A DNA stretch of 64,000 bases, from positions 17,462,165-17,526,164 of the forward strand of contig NC_067204.1 of assembly GCF_026262505.1 (NCBI RefSeq). The letters run 5' to 3'. Made by a program: the position numbers and the translations under genes. This stretch comes from Trichomonas vaginalis G3 (lineage: Eukaryota; Parabasalia; Trichomonadida; Trichomonadidae). The notes beneath the pieces are model-generated. The model saw only the letters and a program-made list of their open reading frames with translations, ran no database searches and was not told the origin of the DNA. Positions 9,990 through 18,487 of this stretch are shown here, piece by piece (position 1 is the first letter of the stretch; the number at the start of each line of letters is the position of its first letter).

Positions 9990-10121
9990 TTACGAGTACA
10001 TATACTGAACATTTGCAGGCATTGGTTCATCTTCATATTCTCTGTACTTTTCTGCCACGTCAAATAAATAAATGACACAATGGAAAAAACCTAAAACAAG
10101 TAGTCCTATTTCAAACCACAT
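9990..10121 (-). CDS. 43-residue single-pass membrane micro-protein
   Basis: The frame starts MWFEIGLLVLGFFHCVIYLF, a convincing transmembrane helix, and ends in an acidic tail (EKYREYEDEPMPAN...). Its start overlaps the end of the methyltransferase gene by 16 bp, which is typical of compact viral genomes. The product is unrecognised. Confidence 0.55.
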   Translation of the reverse strand: MWFEIGLLVLGFFHCVIYLFDVAEKYREYEDEPMPANVQYMYS

Positions 10122-10924
10122 TTACTTACCAATAAAATTTCTTTGTTGTGACACTTTCTCCAGTTTATAGGACCTCTCTCATATTCTATCTTATCGTATC
10201 TAAACTCATAGTCATGTATGTCCTCTAACCATCTCATAACGGTTTCCAAACCACTTTTATCGGATGTAAAGTAAAAGCATGGATGGTTATGTAAAACGTC
10301 TAAAGTTTCTAAAGAGTCTCTCAAAGTCCAGTCTACTTGGTATTGAAAATCCCATGTGTTATAGAACGGCGGGTCTACTATAAAGAAAACATTTTCCTTG
10401 TCTTTGTATTTTTCATACAACTCTGTCCAATGACATCTCACAAACTCTATACCCTCAATATATTTTTCTATGTCCTCTTTGAAAACATTTGTATAGTTAA
10501 GATATAAAACTTTTGACATAAGTGTTTCAATGTCATGAACTCTTATAGCACCACTATATAATAGTCTAGAAGATATACTATCCCAGTCAATATACTCTGC
10601 CTTTTTCAAAACCTCTCTGACAATATTTTTGTTATCTAATGGTATACGTTCCATCTTACCTATAGGTATCTTTTCTTTTAACTCTTTCAATATTTTGTTA
10701 GTGTCTGGTATATGTTTGAGACGGTTCATATAGTTGTCGAAGTCATTGCATATAATCTTTGAGTCAGGAAATATTATATGGCACAAATGGGATATATAGA
10801 AACTTCCACCGAACAAATCTACAAATGTTAGACCATTCGGTAGTTTCTTAAGTTCTCTCAATAGAATATCTTTACATCTACTCTTATTTCCAAAGAAGGG
10901 TAACGGTGGTTTTGTAAAATTCAT
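10106..10924 (-). CDS. D12-class DNA adenine-N6 methyltransferase
   Basis: A 272-residue frame. The N-terminal PLPFFGNKSR and TFVDLFGGSFYIS (SAM-binding motif I type) are followed by the catalytic-type IVDPPFYNTWDF (motif IV) near residue 180. The family is the Dam-like D12 class. I chose the ATG at 10924: it follows the A/T start motif, it puts the FFGNK block where Dam enzymes have it, and the frame upstream has a non-viral look. The expected reaction is adenine methylation of the element's DNA, as self-marking or a remnant of a restriction-type system (inference). Confidence 0.8.
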   Translation of the reverse strand: MNFTKPPLPFFGNKSRCKDILLRELKKLPNGLTFVDLFGGSFYISHLCHIIFPDSKIICNDFDNYMNRLKHIPDTNKILKELKEKIPIGKMERIPLDNKNIVREVLKKAEYIDWDSISSRLLYSGAIRVHDIETLMSKVLYLNYTNVFKEDIEKYIEGIEFVRCHWTELYEKYKDKENVFFIVDPPFYNTWDFQYQVDWTLRDSLETLDVLHNHPCFYFTSDKSGLETVMRWLEDIHDYEFRYDKIEYERGPINWRKCHNKEILLVSKCGLK

Positions 10925-11055
10925 TTTATATATATAATAAAAATGTTTTTTCCTGAAAAGTGACAGAAAAGTGACAAAACATGAAAACATATATATTTTG
11001 TGAAAAGCTCCTGGAAGACCCGTATATAAGAACTTCATTTATACTAAACATCTTC

Positions 11056-11088
11056 GGGGCTAGAAGGCACGAAGTGCCTGGAAGCCCC
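11056..11088. repeat. Perfect GC-rich hairpin followed by a T run
   Basis: The stem is GGGGCT-aga-AGGCAC, the loop is GAA, and GTGCCT-gga-AGCCCC closes it. A run of about twenty T follows from 11095. It lies in the 420-bp non-coding gap between the methyltransferase and integrase 2. It could be a terminator-like structure or a mobile palindrome; other GC-rich palindromes lie at 12459, 16424, 19481, 20757 and 27811. The rest of the gap (11116-11345) is AT-rich with no gene. Confidence 0.7.
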
Positions 11089-11345
11089 ACTACCTTTTTT
11101 TTTTTTTTTTTTTTTAATTTTATAGTAAAATATATTATAAAGAGTATTTATATAAATATTGTAAAATAATATAAGTAATAAAAATTGAGACCCCCTCCCT
11201 GTTTTTGATGTTTTGTCACTTTTTCGGTAATTCTTATTGTTTCTAACATTCTAACATAAACTTTATTTTTGGTGTAAATAAATGGTACCATTAATGATAT
11301 CATGACTGTTCTCGTTCATGTCTGATTTACATCTAATGAAAAAGT

Positions 11346-12429
11346 TTAGAAGAATTTTCTTATTCTTTCTGGCATATTTTTGTCTTTCCAGTACTCCCGC
11401 TCTAATGGTCCCAGATGTGTTGGCTTCGACTCTCTCAAGTTCTTAGATGGTATAACATCTTCAACGCCTCCTTCATATCTTACTTTATAAGTGTCATCGT
11501 TTGTGTTGTAGCCAAGTATTTCAATAACCACTCCTCGCTTTGCTTCGTCAATGGTTTCAGCAAGTTTGCCATTACTACTTTCAACTAATTTATGACGAGG
11601 GTAAAATGCTATAGAGTCGTCAGCAGCTTTTATAAGATATCCATTACCTTGCGTAGAGTCTACTATATAATAATTTCGACTTAACCTTAAACGTTTCTTT
11701 GTCAACGGTTTGTCGTCAAGAACTACACGAACTTTTGTACCAGGAATGAGGGTAAATTGTGTTGAATTTCTGATATTTTGTGTTTGGCTTCGTTTCTTTT
11801 GTATATACTTTTCTTCTTGTTGTTGTGTCATTGAATTTGGTGTATGTCCTGTTGTAGAATTTGTTGAGGAATTATATACTTCGAGAAAATGTTTCATTGT
11901 TTCTTCGGTAAAGTCTCGCTCTTGATTTAAATCTCTGAGCGTTCTTATGAAGCGATTAATGATACCTAAAATATTATGGTTATGGTCTTCAGTAGTGTAG
12001 TGAGTTATGTTATGCTTAATGAGAAATTCTGTGATTTCGTTGCTGAGGTATGCTGAATCCTGGTCTGATGTTAAAGTACTTGGGTTATGTTCTGCTACAA
12101 ACTTTTGTAAAACTCTTAACACTTCACGAGTTCCTTTTTCTCATTGGATATGCATATGCTTTACGAGTGTTAACATTTATGAAGATGAGGAATGGTTTAT
12201 GTCCTCCTTTTCTGCTTTGAATGAGAGTGTCAAATTGGTATGCGTCAGGAGTGTTGGAGTAAATTGGTAAAAAGTAGTCGTAAGGATTTATTTTTGTTTG
12301 ATGTACAACATTTTTGTTAAAGAACCTTTTCACTTCAGCTCTGTTAGTAAATCCCGAACTCTTTGCAGCTTCATTGAATTTCTTAAAAGACCTCCATGGA
12401 TGTTGTTCGAATACTTCTTTCAAGCTCAT
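11346..12429 (-). pseudogene. Retroviral-type integrase 2 of the Polinton (broken)
   Basis: The N-terminal part (EVFEQHPWRSFKKFNEAA, YQFDTLIQSRKGGHKPFLIF) and the core (NPSTLTSDQDSAYLSNEI, then NHNILGIINRFIRTLRDLN) match the rve fold of Polinton integrases. The C-terminal region contains a chromo/SH3-like stretch (GVVIEILGYNTNDDTYKVRY). It is broken, with about one disruption. It differs in sequence from integrase 1 at 5781, so the two are not a recent duplication. Confidence 0.8.
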
Positions 12430-12458
12430 TTATGTAAAGTTAAAGATTTCATTGAACG

Positions 12459-12484
12459 CGGTAAGCCTAGACCCTTTGAGTCAA
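12459..12484. repeat. Imperfect palindrome between integrase 2 and fibre 2
   Basis: AAGCCTAGAC / GAGTCAAGGCT forms a short GC-richer stem with a 4-5 nt loop. It is flanked by two similar blocks, ATTGAACGCGGTA and ATTGAACTCGGTA. Confidence 0.5.
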
Positions 12485-12497
12485 GGCTCAAGCGAGT

Positions 12498-14246
12498 TCA
12501 TTGAACTCGGTACCATGCGAATACAGTCACAAATGGTGGCATATAATCTGCACCCGAGCCTGTTGGATTTGTTGTGAAAGTGTGTGAATGATTTCCTCCT
12601 GGTTCAGTTGGTCGAAAAATCTTTTTTGCTGCATTGTTATAAGATGGAGATAAAACGTCATTGCCAGCTTCATATTCTGAGTTGTATAATGGGTGGTCTC
12701 TTAATGAGTGGCTATGGTCGCCAGAAAAGTTTGTAGTTCCTGTATGAGTGTGCGGTGGAAGGTTTGCTTCTTTAATTTTCTTCGAACCACCTGTTTGCTT
12801 TGAAGAGTTCGCACAATAGAGGAATTTATCTACAATCTGTTCCCACGTACCAAAACCTAAAACACTTGCTGGATTTGTTGAGTTCATTGACGTATAAATA
12901 GAACCAACAGGATATATGGTTTCAAGAATCTGGGCCTTCATTGTTAGAAGTTCATGTTTAACGTTTATAGTTTTATTGCCTTCTACAATATTTATATTGT
13001 TTGTTATTAAACCATTAGGAAAAGTAGGAGGATAAATTCTTTGTTCTTGTACAGTTGCACCGTCTCTTCCTGTTTTTGTTACTATTTCGATGCATGCCTT
13101 AATTTCTTTAATCTTGATTGTTTGAAATTCTTCATGCACGTGCTCTTTATCGGCCTTTCCATTAAGCGCAGCATTTACTTCCGACTTCTTTGCATAATTT
13201 TCATCTACATAAGTTTTGTCGGCTTTCTTATCTAACATTGCTGGTAGTTCGTATGCTTCAAAGTTTCTGGCATGATCTTCGATATTCCTGCAACTGTTAT
13301 CTAAATTGTTTAGTGTATCTTTTACGCTTGTACTTGGATTCTCTAAAGGTGCACTTGAACCAAGGGTATAGTTCAGTATTATGTCATCAGCTCTAACAGT
13401 AGTGAAGGATTCATGTGTATGGTTTTTGTCTGCTTTACTGTCTAAAGAAGTTTGAAGTTCATTTATATCGGAGATATTGTGTTTATGAGATTTCAAAACT
13501 TTGTTCGTTGCGTCAAGTTCATTTTTGTCAGCTTTACTTTTAATAGCATCTTCAAAAGTTATTTTTGCCTTAACTCTTAACATAAATCTTGGTTCAACTA
13601 ATACACCGTTAACAAAGAAGTATGAAGCATAAATTTCAGCGTTATAACCAAATGTTTGTGGTGCTATACCTGTGTCATACTGTACAGTACAGTGTATGTC
13701 ATAACCTTTAGCACGAATGAATTTATATCTTCTTTCATTAACATTTTTCGTCTTCACTTCTTCATCCTGTGTTAAATATCCATGATAGTCCGTTATAATC
13801 TGTTCATCTGAACTTATATAATGAACATGGTTCTTGTCCGCTTTACTATTTAATGTAGCTTGAAGTTCATTTATATCGGAGATATTGTGTTTATGAGATT
13901 TCAAAACTTTGTTCATTGCGTCAAGTTCATTTTTGTCCGCTTTACTATTTAATGTAGCTTGAAGTTCATTTATATCGGAGATATTGTGTTTATGTTCTTT
14001 ATCTGCTTTTTCGGCTAATTTCTCTTCTATCTCATTTATTTCAAGTTCATGCCTACCACCACCTCCCGAAGAAGTATTTTTCTTCAGCTCTTGAAGAACG
14101 TCCACTTCGCCATCTTTGGTGTCAATAATGAGACTTTGTGTTAAAACCTTTCCTGTCTTAATGGATGTTTGTAAAACTTCTTCTTCACCGTGTTCGGGGT
14201 CATGGTCGTCATCATATCTTGTGAAATCAGAGATGTTGTCATACAT
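12498..14246 (-). CDS. Phage-like fibre/collar protein 2
   Basis: A long intact frame of about 582 residues from the ATG at 14246. An acidic N-terminus is followed by repeated fibre units of the type HKHNISDINELQATLNSKAD (at least four). A beta-rich central part follows. The C-terminal collar-type module runs from YPVGSIYTSMNSTNPASVLG through WEQIVDKFLYCANSSKQTGG and HTHTGTTN to PPFVTVFAWYRVQ. The module matches C-terminal receptor-binding or baseplate-collar modules of phage fibres. It is related to the protein at 6734-8471. It probably forms a trimeric attachment fibre of the virion (inference). Confidence 0.75.
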   Translation of the reverse strand: MYDNISDFTRYDDDHDPEHGEEEVLQTSIKTGKVLTQSLIIDTKDGEVDVLQELKKNTSSGGGGRHELEINEIEEKLAEKADKEHKHNISDINELQATLNSKADKNELDAMNKVLKSHKHNISDINELQATLNSKADKNHVHYISSDEQIITDYHGYLTQDEEVKTKNVNERRYKFIRAKGYDIHCTVQYDTGIAPQTFGYNAEIYASYFFVNGVLVEPRFMLRVKAKITFEDAIKSKADKNELDATNKVLKSHKHNISDINELQTSLDSKADKNHTHESFTTVRADDIILNYTLGSSAPLENPSTSVKDTLNNLDNSCRNIEDHARNFEAYELPAMLDKKADKTYVDENYAKKSEVNAALNGKADKEHVHEEFQTIKIKEIKACIEIVTKTGRDGATVQEQRIYPPTFPNGLITNNINIVEGNKTINVKHELLTMKAQILETIYPVGSIYTSMNSTNPASVLGFGTWEQIVDKFLYCANSSKQTGGSKKIKEANLPPHTHTGTTNFSGDHSHSLRDHPLYNSEYEAGNDVLSPSYNNAAKKIFRPTEPGGNHSHTFTTNPTGSGADYMPPFVTVFAWYRVQ

Positions 14247-14272
14247 TAAGCATATCTGTCTCAAAAGTTCTG

Positions 14273-14482
14273 CTATTTGAAACTGGAACGAAAGATATAC
14301 AGAACTTTCATCATCCCTAAAGTCAAGTCTGCTTTCTTAAGTATTTCTTGAATGTATGCAATGAGAACAGAGTACCTTGGAAAATATTCGAACAATATTT
14401 CATTAGCTGTTGGTTTTGGTGGTTCTTCTGGAGTTTCTGTTGGAGTTTCTGCATCTCTTGACTTCAATGCTCTTGCTCTCAA
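14273..14482 (-). other. Short ORF between fibre and collagen-like genes
   Basis: This Pro/Glu-rich then helical stretch (TPTETPEEPPKPTANEILFE, then VLIAYIQEILKKADL) has coding character but no in-frame ATG near its start. It may be the tail of a degraded gene. Unrecognised. Confidence 0.35.
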
Positions 14483-14521
14483 AGACCTAAATGTTAGAGC
14501 ACCGGGGTTTTACAAAGGACT

Positions 14522-15526
14522 TTATAAATGCTTTAATAGTTCCTGTAAGTTATTGTTAGCATTAAGTAAGTTCCTTATGCTTCCATCATGTACGTCCATA
14601 GCACTATGTAAAAAATCTATACTTTTCTTGTAGTCAGCAATAGACTGACTGTGATTTTTTAAAGATTTGTCAATACCTTTAAGCCAATCTTCATGCATGT
14701 CTGATACTGAGCCAAGAATATCATTTGCTTCCTTTAGTGTATTTTGTGCTTCTCGTAAAGTATCCAATCCCGTACGTGCATTGTTTGCTATACGTCTTAC
14801 AGTATCTATTTGACTCCTTGTTTCTTGCATCCAACCAGATAAAGTTTTAATAGTATCAGAACCATTTGAAATGAAGTTCAAAGCATTTTTAACGTCATCT
14901 AAAGCTTCTTCACCAAGTACTGCCCATATCTTTCCGATTTGGTATTGAAGAACTCCATATGAAGCAGCTGTTAAACCAGTATTTATAAGGTCCCATATCC
15001 ATGATTTAGCAGTTTTTCCATCCTTTCCATCCTTTCCATCCAAACCGTTTTCGCCTTGAGGTCCTTGTATTCCTTGTATTCCTTGTGGTCCGGTGTCACC
15101 CTTCTCTCCTTTCAGTTCATCTTTATGTTCGTTATAATATTCTAATGTCATAAGGTGTACATCATTACTGCTACCAGCAACGCCGAGAATTTGTTTCTCA
15201 TTCATGACTAAATTCTTTAGGCATTTAATGTTGTCGTCAAATCGAAAGCTCTTTAACAATTCAATGAGAACATTCAGTACTTTCACTAATGAGGCATCTA
15301 CTGTAGAATTTATATATTGCACCGTTCCATCATTTATGATGGGAACCTTGCTTGTTGTAATGAATGGGTCATAAGTGTTAAAAGTATCGAAATCAATGAC
15401 TTTTTTAGTTTTTCCATCGTCAATGACTAAATCATTGCCTTCAATGGTTAAAGTTGAGTTTTCGTTTACTAGTTCATGTGCTCTTCTTGCTTCATTTGTT
15501 TCATACGCATATGCAGCAATAGTCAT
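14522..15526 (-). CDS. Collagen-like fibrous protein
   Basis: A 334-residue intact frame. A globular N-terminal half (to about residue 140) leads into Gly-X-Y triplets (GEKGDTGPQGIQGIQGPQG and GLDGKDGKDGK, about 30 residues). A helical, coiled-coil-like C-terminal half follows (SQIDTVRRIANNARTGLDTL). Collagen-like trimerising segments are common in giant-virus, virophage and phage fibres, so a virion-surface role next to fibre 2 is likely. The start is head-to-head with the gene at 15544. Confidence 0.7.
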   Translation of the reverse strand: MTIAAYAYETNEARRAHELVNENSTLTIEGNDLVIDDGKTKKVIDFDTFNTYDPFITTSKVPIINDGTVQYINSTVDASLVKVLNVLIELLKSFRFDDNIKCLKNLVMNEKQILGVAGSSNDVHLMTLEYYNEHKDELKGEKGDTGPQGIQGIQGPQGENGLDGKDGKDGKTAKSWIWDLINTGLTAASYGVLQYQIGKIWAVLGEEALDDVKNALNFISNGSDTIKTLSGWMQETRSQIDTVRRIANNARTGLDTLREAQNTLKEANDILGSVSDMHEDWLKGIDKSLKNHSQSIADYKKSIDFLHSAMDVHDGSIRNLLNANNNLQELLKHL

Positions 15527-15543
15527 ATTTTAATGAGAATAAA
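15527..15543. promoter_or_regulatory. Head-to-head intergenic promoter (17 bp)
   Basis: ATTTTAATGAGAATAAA lies between the ATGs at 15526 (minus) and 15544 (plus). ATAAA abuts the plus-strand ATG. Confidence 0.5.
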
Positions 15544-16320
15544 ATGTTGTTCTATTTGCAAAGTACAGACCCAAACGAATACGGGACAGTAAAGCTACAA
15601 ACAAACTTAGGTCTTCAGAATGAAGCGCTTGCTTTCAGAGTTGTTGACTTTAATACTATTGCTTCATTCGTTATAACTGACGAAACAGATTTCATGGAGC
15701 TTGAAATAGATGGAAAGAAGCATGAAATAAGATTTCACAATAATGTAGAATATAAGATGGAAACATTAGCTGGAGTGTTAAATGCTCTCATAAGTACTAC
15801 AATAAACAAGGATAACGAAGAAAACTTAATGAATGTTAAACTTATTGCAGGAGTTTTGAAGTTCAGTTATGCGAAGGAGTTTAAGATAACACGAATGAGT
15901 CATAGAGTTCAATTGCTTCTGGGAGCATACCATATGATATTTCCTTTGAAAAGTGTTGACAAAACGATTGAGATGAAATCCGTTCCATACGTATGTTATG
16001 GCAATTGTTTGTACGTTGAGTCAAAAATAGCTAATGTCACAGGTATTTCAGGAGTTAATAGTAAAGGTTCAGTAGAATATAAGTCTTTCTGTTATGAAGT
16101 AAATTCAATGTTCATTCCAAACGTTCCTGTCATAGTAACTCATTTAGGTAAATGGGTTCGCATTAGTCCTCATAATTTGAAAGACATGCAATTCAGACTA
16201 GTTGACTTTCAAGGCGAGCCCGTAGTACTGAAGGCACCAGTGCGAATGACTGTTGAAGTTGACTTTTTAGAAAATATTAAATGCAACAGCTTACAAGAGA
16301 ACTCAGAGCTAAAAATATAA
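15544..16320 (+). CDS. Probable Polinton capsid-type protein (beta-rich, 258 aa)
   Basis: The frame is predicted largely beta. The last third reads VIVTHLGKWVRISPHNLKDM, then QFRLVDFQGEPVVLKAPVRM and TVEVDF. This pattern recalls the C-terminal strand pair of small jelly-roll (penton/minor capsid) proteins of Polintons, where a residue description 'LxxMxFRLVDFxG' is followed by a final beta strand. The match is by pattern only. It overlaps the next gene by 40 bp. Confidence 0.45.
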   Translation: MLFYLQSTDPNEYGTVKLQTNLGLQNEALAFRVVDFNTIASFVITDETDFMELEIDGKKHEIRFHNNVEYKMETLAGVLNALISTTINKDNEENLMNVKLIAGVLKFSYAKEFKITRMSHRVQLLLGAYHMIFPLKSVDKTIEMKSVPYVCYGNCLYVESKIANVTGISGVNSKGSVEYKSFCYEVNSMFIPNVPVIVTHLGKWVRISPHNLKDMQFRLVDFQGEPVVLKAPVRMTVEVDFLENIKCNSLQENSELKI

Positions 16321-16550
16321 AGTATGAATGTTATGTATTAGGGCATGAACTTTGGTTGTTGCTGTTTGATGAAACAAATGAGTTAGTTATGTCAGTCAAG
16401 AGAACAGAAAAAGGCGTCAAAGGCGCCGAGCGCAAAGCGCTATATTGTGTTAGTGAAAACTGCACCAAGTCAATAAGATTAGGTTTGCATTATGAAGATG
16501 AGTTCGATACTGTTGAAGAAGTTTTGGATAGATATTACAAATTGCTTTAA
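16281..16550 (+). CDS. Small Polinton protein (89 aa)
   Basis: It begins MQQLTRELRAKNIKYECYVL and is followed by a mixed alpha/beta stretch. Within it the coding sequence contains two small GC-rich palindromes (GGCGtcaaaggCGCC and AGCGCaaaGCGCT at 16424-16442), coding GAERKA. The ATG lies inside the preceding gene. The stop overlaps by 4 bp the convergent gene at 16547. Unrecognised. Confidence 0.5.
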   Translation: MQQLTRELRAKNIKYECYVLGHELWLLLFDETNELVMSVKRTEKGVKGAERKALYCVSENCTKSIRLGLHYEDEFDTVEEVLDRYYKLL

Positions 16551-17161
16551 TTTACTAAAACATATTTCAAACAAAGCTTATAGTAAGTAGATAGTTTTGT
16601 ATACTCGTTCGAATATTTATACTTAAACTCAACTCCTGGAGTACCTGGTGTTTCAATGATGCGGATGTTACCTATTTTCATGAATATTGGAGTTTGACCA
16701 CAGCATTCGATTTCAGGGTCGAGATAGTCAATGACACATTGCTTTCCTGTTATTCGTGATATAATATTTTCAAGGTCCTCCTTTGTTAGAATTATTTGGT
16801 TCTTACTTATAAGATTTGTCAAAAGCTTCTTATCGTCTTTGAGTAAAATTGTTTGGTATAACTGAAGAAGGTAATGGTCTACGTTATCTGAAGGATTTGT
16901 TTGAACATTTGTGTAAGGGTTGTCGTTGGCTTCTCTTGAAAGAACTTGGTCCAGTGGTGGATACTCTAACTTAACATCTGATGTAGCGTTAGCGTTTGAA
17001 GTTGTGTTTAAATTCACCGACTTAAGATCTGGTTCTTTTTCTTTCAAACACTCCGAACTATAGTTCTTTATGACAATATTGTTTGTCGTTCGTGAGTCAA
17101 CATTTGATGTTGGTTCAATTGGAACATTAACGGCACCAGCTAAGATGGATTTGCTTCTCAT
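16547..17161 (-). CDS. Polinton hypothetical protein (204 aa)
   Basis: An Asn/Ser/Thr-rich, apparently disordered N-terminus (to about residue 90) is followed by a helical part (YLLQLYQTILLKDDKKLLTN) and then a mixed region with two adjacent cysteines (EIECCGQTP). No family is recognised. The start lies head-to-head with the gene at 17187. Confidence 0.5.
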   Translation of the reverse strand: MRSKSILAGAVNVPIEPTSNVDSRTTNNIVIKNYSSECLKEKEPDLKSVNLNTTSNANATSDVKLEYPPLDQVLSREANDNPYTNVQTNPSDNVDHYLLQLYQTILLKDDKKLLTNLISKNQIILTKEDLENIISRITGKQCVIDYLDPEIECCGQTPIFMKIGNIRIIETPGTPGVEFKYKYSNEYTKLSTYYKLCLKYVLVN

Positions 17162-17186
17162 TTCATATAGAATAAAAACATTTTAT
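17162..17186. promoter_or_regulatory. Head-to-head intergenic promoter (25 bp)
   Basis: The stretch between the ATGs at 17161 (minus) and 17187 (plus) contains TTCATATAGAATAAAAAC. Read from the minus gene it gives TTTTTATTCTATATGAA-ATG, a good copy of the element's start motif. Confidence 0.5.
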
Positions 17187-17588
17187 ATGTATGAAATGAA
17201 CAATATACTCAACAAGGGTTTGAATGTAAAGCTAACGAATGAAAATATTGTTGAATTCACTGAGACAGGAGCTGTGTATAAAGATGTAGAACTACTGAAC
17301 AAAAGAGCTAAGGGAAGAAGCAGGAATATGAACAAAGGGTGGAAGCCTATAAAAATTTATGTCAATGATGGCTCAGGAGGTTCAAACATAAAGTATGCAG
17401 AAAGTTATAGAGTTTATGCTCTCAAAGGTGAAAAGCCTTCATTTAAGAACAGCTATTCTAACACATATCCTCAAAAGCTAACGGATGGGGAAGTGGATGA
17501 TATGAATGACAGCAAAAATATTAACAGAAATGGCGACAGAGATGCATGGAATTTGTTTACCATCAGTCAATTAAAGCATAAGATTTAA
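17187..17588 (+). CDS. Polinton hypothetical protein (133 aa)
   Basis: The frame from MYEMNNILNKGLNVKLTNEN contains a basic patch (KRAKGRSRNMNKGWKPIK) and a Gly/Ser turn (NDGSGGSN). It is probably nucleic-acid or virion associated. The open frame extends further 5', but the ATG at 17187 fits the compact divergent layout. It overlaps the convergent ATPase gene by 4 bp. Confidence 0.5.
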   Translation: MYEMNNILNKGLNVKLTNENIVEFTETGAVYKDVELLNKRAKGRSRNMNKGWKPIKIYVNDGSGGSNIKYAESYRVYALKGEKPSFKNSYSNTYPQKLTDGEVDDMNDSKNINRNGDRDAWNLFTISQLKHKI

Positions 17589-18472
17589 AACAATGTTGGT
17601 CGTTCCCATGGAATATTTTTAACTTTAATGGTATTAGTCATGATATGAATCTCAAGGTATGAACGAGGAGAGATGAGAGACTTATATGCTTCCCAAATTT
17701 CTTCAAAAGGTAATGTTATACCTGACTGTTTCCAAATGAGTTCAATATCATAGCGTGAGAAACCTTGAAAGATAACAAAGTCAGTTATGAGACGTTTTAT
17801 GTTTAAAGCAAGGAAACGCCATGTTTGCATAAGTATTGCTACAGTTAAATGGTAATGTCTGACTTTAGTTATGATGTTAGCTAATGGTGAGTCAGGCTTT
17901 GACACTAAACCTTTTCCGGCGAAGTCGTCACAAACGAGCAGAGTGTTTGAAGGATACTTTTTGAAGGGGTATTTTGAAAGTTTTGATAGAATGTAGTTTG
18001 TCAGTCGGTTCATATCGTAAACTCCTGAGTATTGACGTAAGTGGTGTTTGTCAATAATTCTTTCCATCTCTTCTGAAGTCTTTTGCATTCCTGACTGTAT
18101 GAACTCTACAATAGCATAATATTTTCTCTTACGTCGAATGTAACGTTGAAGAAATTCAATGAGTTCGCTATCTGGAACTTTAACGACAGATGCTTGAACT
18201 TTACTCATGAATGTTTTCGCTGTTGAATCCATAGAGTCTGAAGTTGCTGATATAATGATTTGGTCATAGTAAGAGTCGTTTCCTAAACGCTCTGTTATGA
18301 GTATATGACGAATGAGGTTAAATGTCTTACCTGAACCCATCTTTCCACAATAGAAATACACACCATTTGAACAGAATTCATAATCTTTGCTGAAAGGAAG
18401 AATAAGAGAAGAGTTAAGTTTGTCTGTAGTTTCATTCATGTCTTCATCTACGTCATGTATTAAATGCTTCAT
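17585..18472 (-). CDS. FtsK/HerA-type DNA-packaging ATPase
   Basis: About 295 residues from the ATG at 18472. The Walker A loop CGKMGSGKT sits near residue 43 and a Walker B-type strand LLVCDDF near residue 180. A later stretch reads LTVAILMQTWRFLALNIKR, resembling the sensor region of A32-like/HerA packaging ATPases that sit beside capsid genes in Polintons. The expected role is pumping element DNA into the capsid. I preferred the ATG at 18472 to the upstream one because it leaves 15 bp to the divergent start at 18488. Confidence 0.8.
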   Translation of the reverse strand: MKHLIHDVDEDMNETTDKLNSSLILPFSKDYEFCSNGVYFYCGKMGSGKTFNLIRHILITERLGNDSYYDQIIISATSDSMDSTAKTFMSKVQASVVKVPDSELIEFLQRYIRRKRKYYAIVEFIQSGMQKTSEEMERIIDKHHLRQYSGVYDMNRLTNYILSKLSKYPFKKYPSNTLLVCDDFAGKGLVSKPDSPLANIITKVRHYHLTVAILMQTWRFLALNIKRLITDFVIFQGFSRYDIELIWKQSGITLPFEEIWEAYKSLISPRSYLEIHIMTNTIKVKNIPWERPTLF

Positions 18473-18487
18473 TTTATCTCCATTAAA
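18473..18487. promoter_or_regulatory. Head-to-head intergenic promoter (15 bp)
   Basis: TTTATCTCCATTAAA is all that separates the ATGs of the ATPase (minus) and the capsid-like gene (plus). It is the shortest divergent spacer in the window. Confidence 0.55.
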
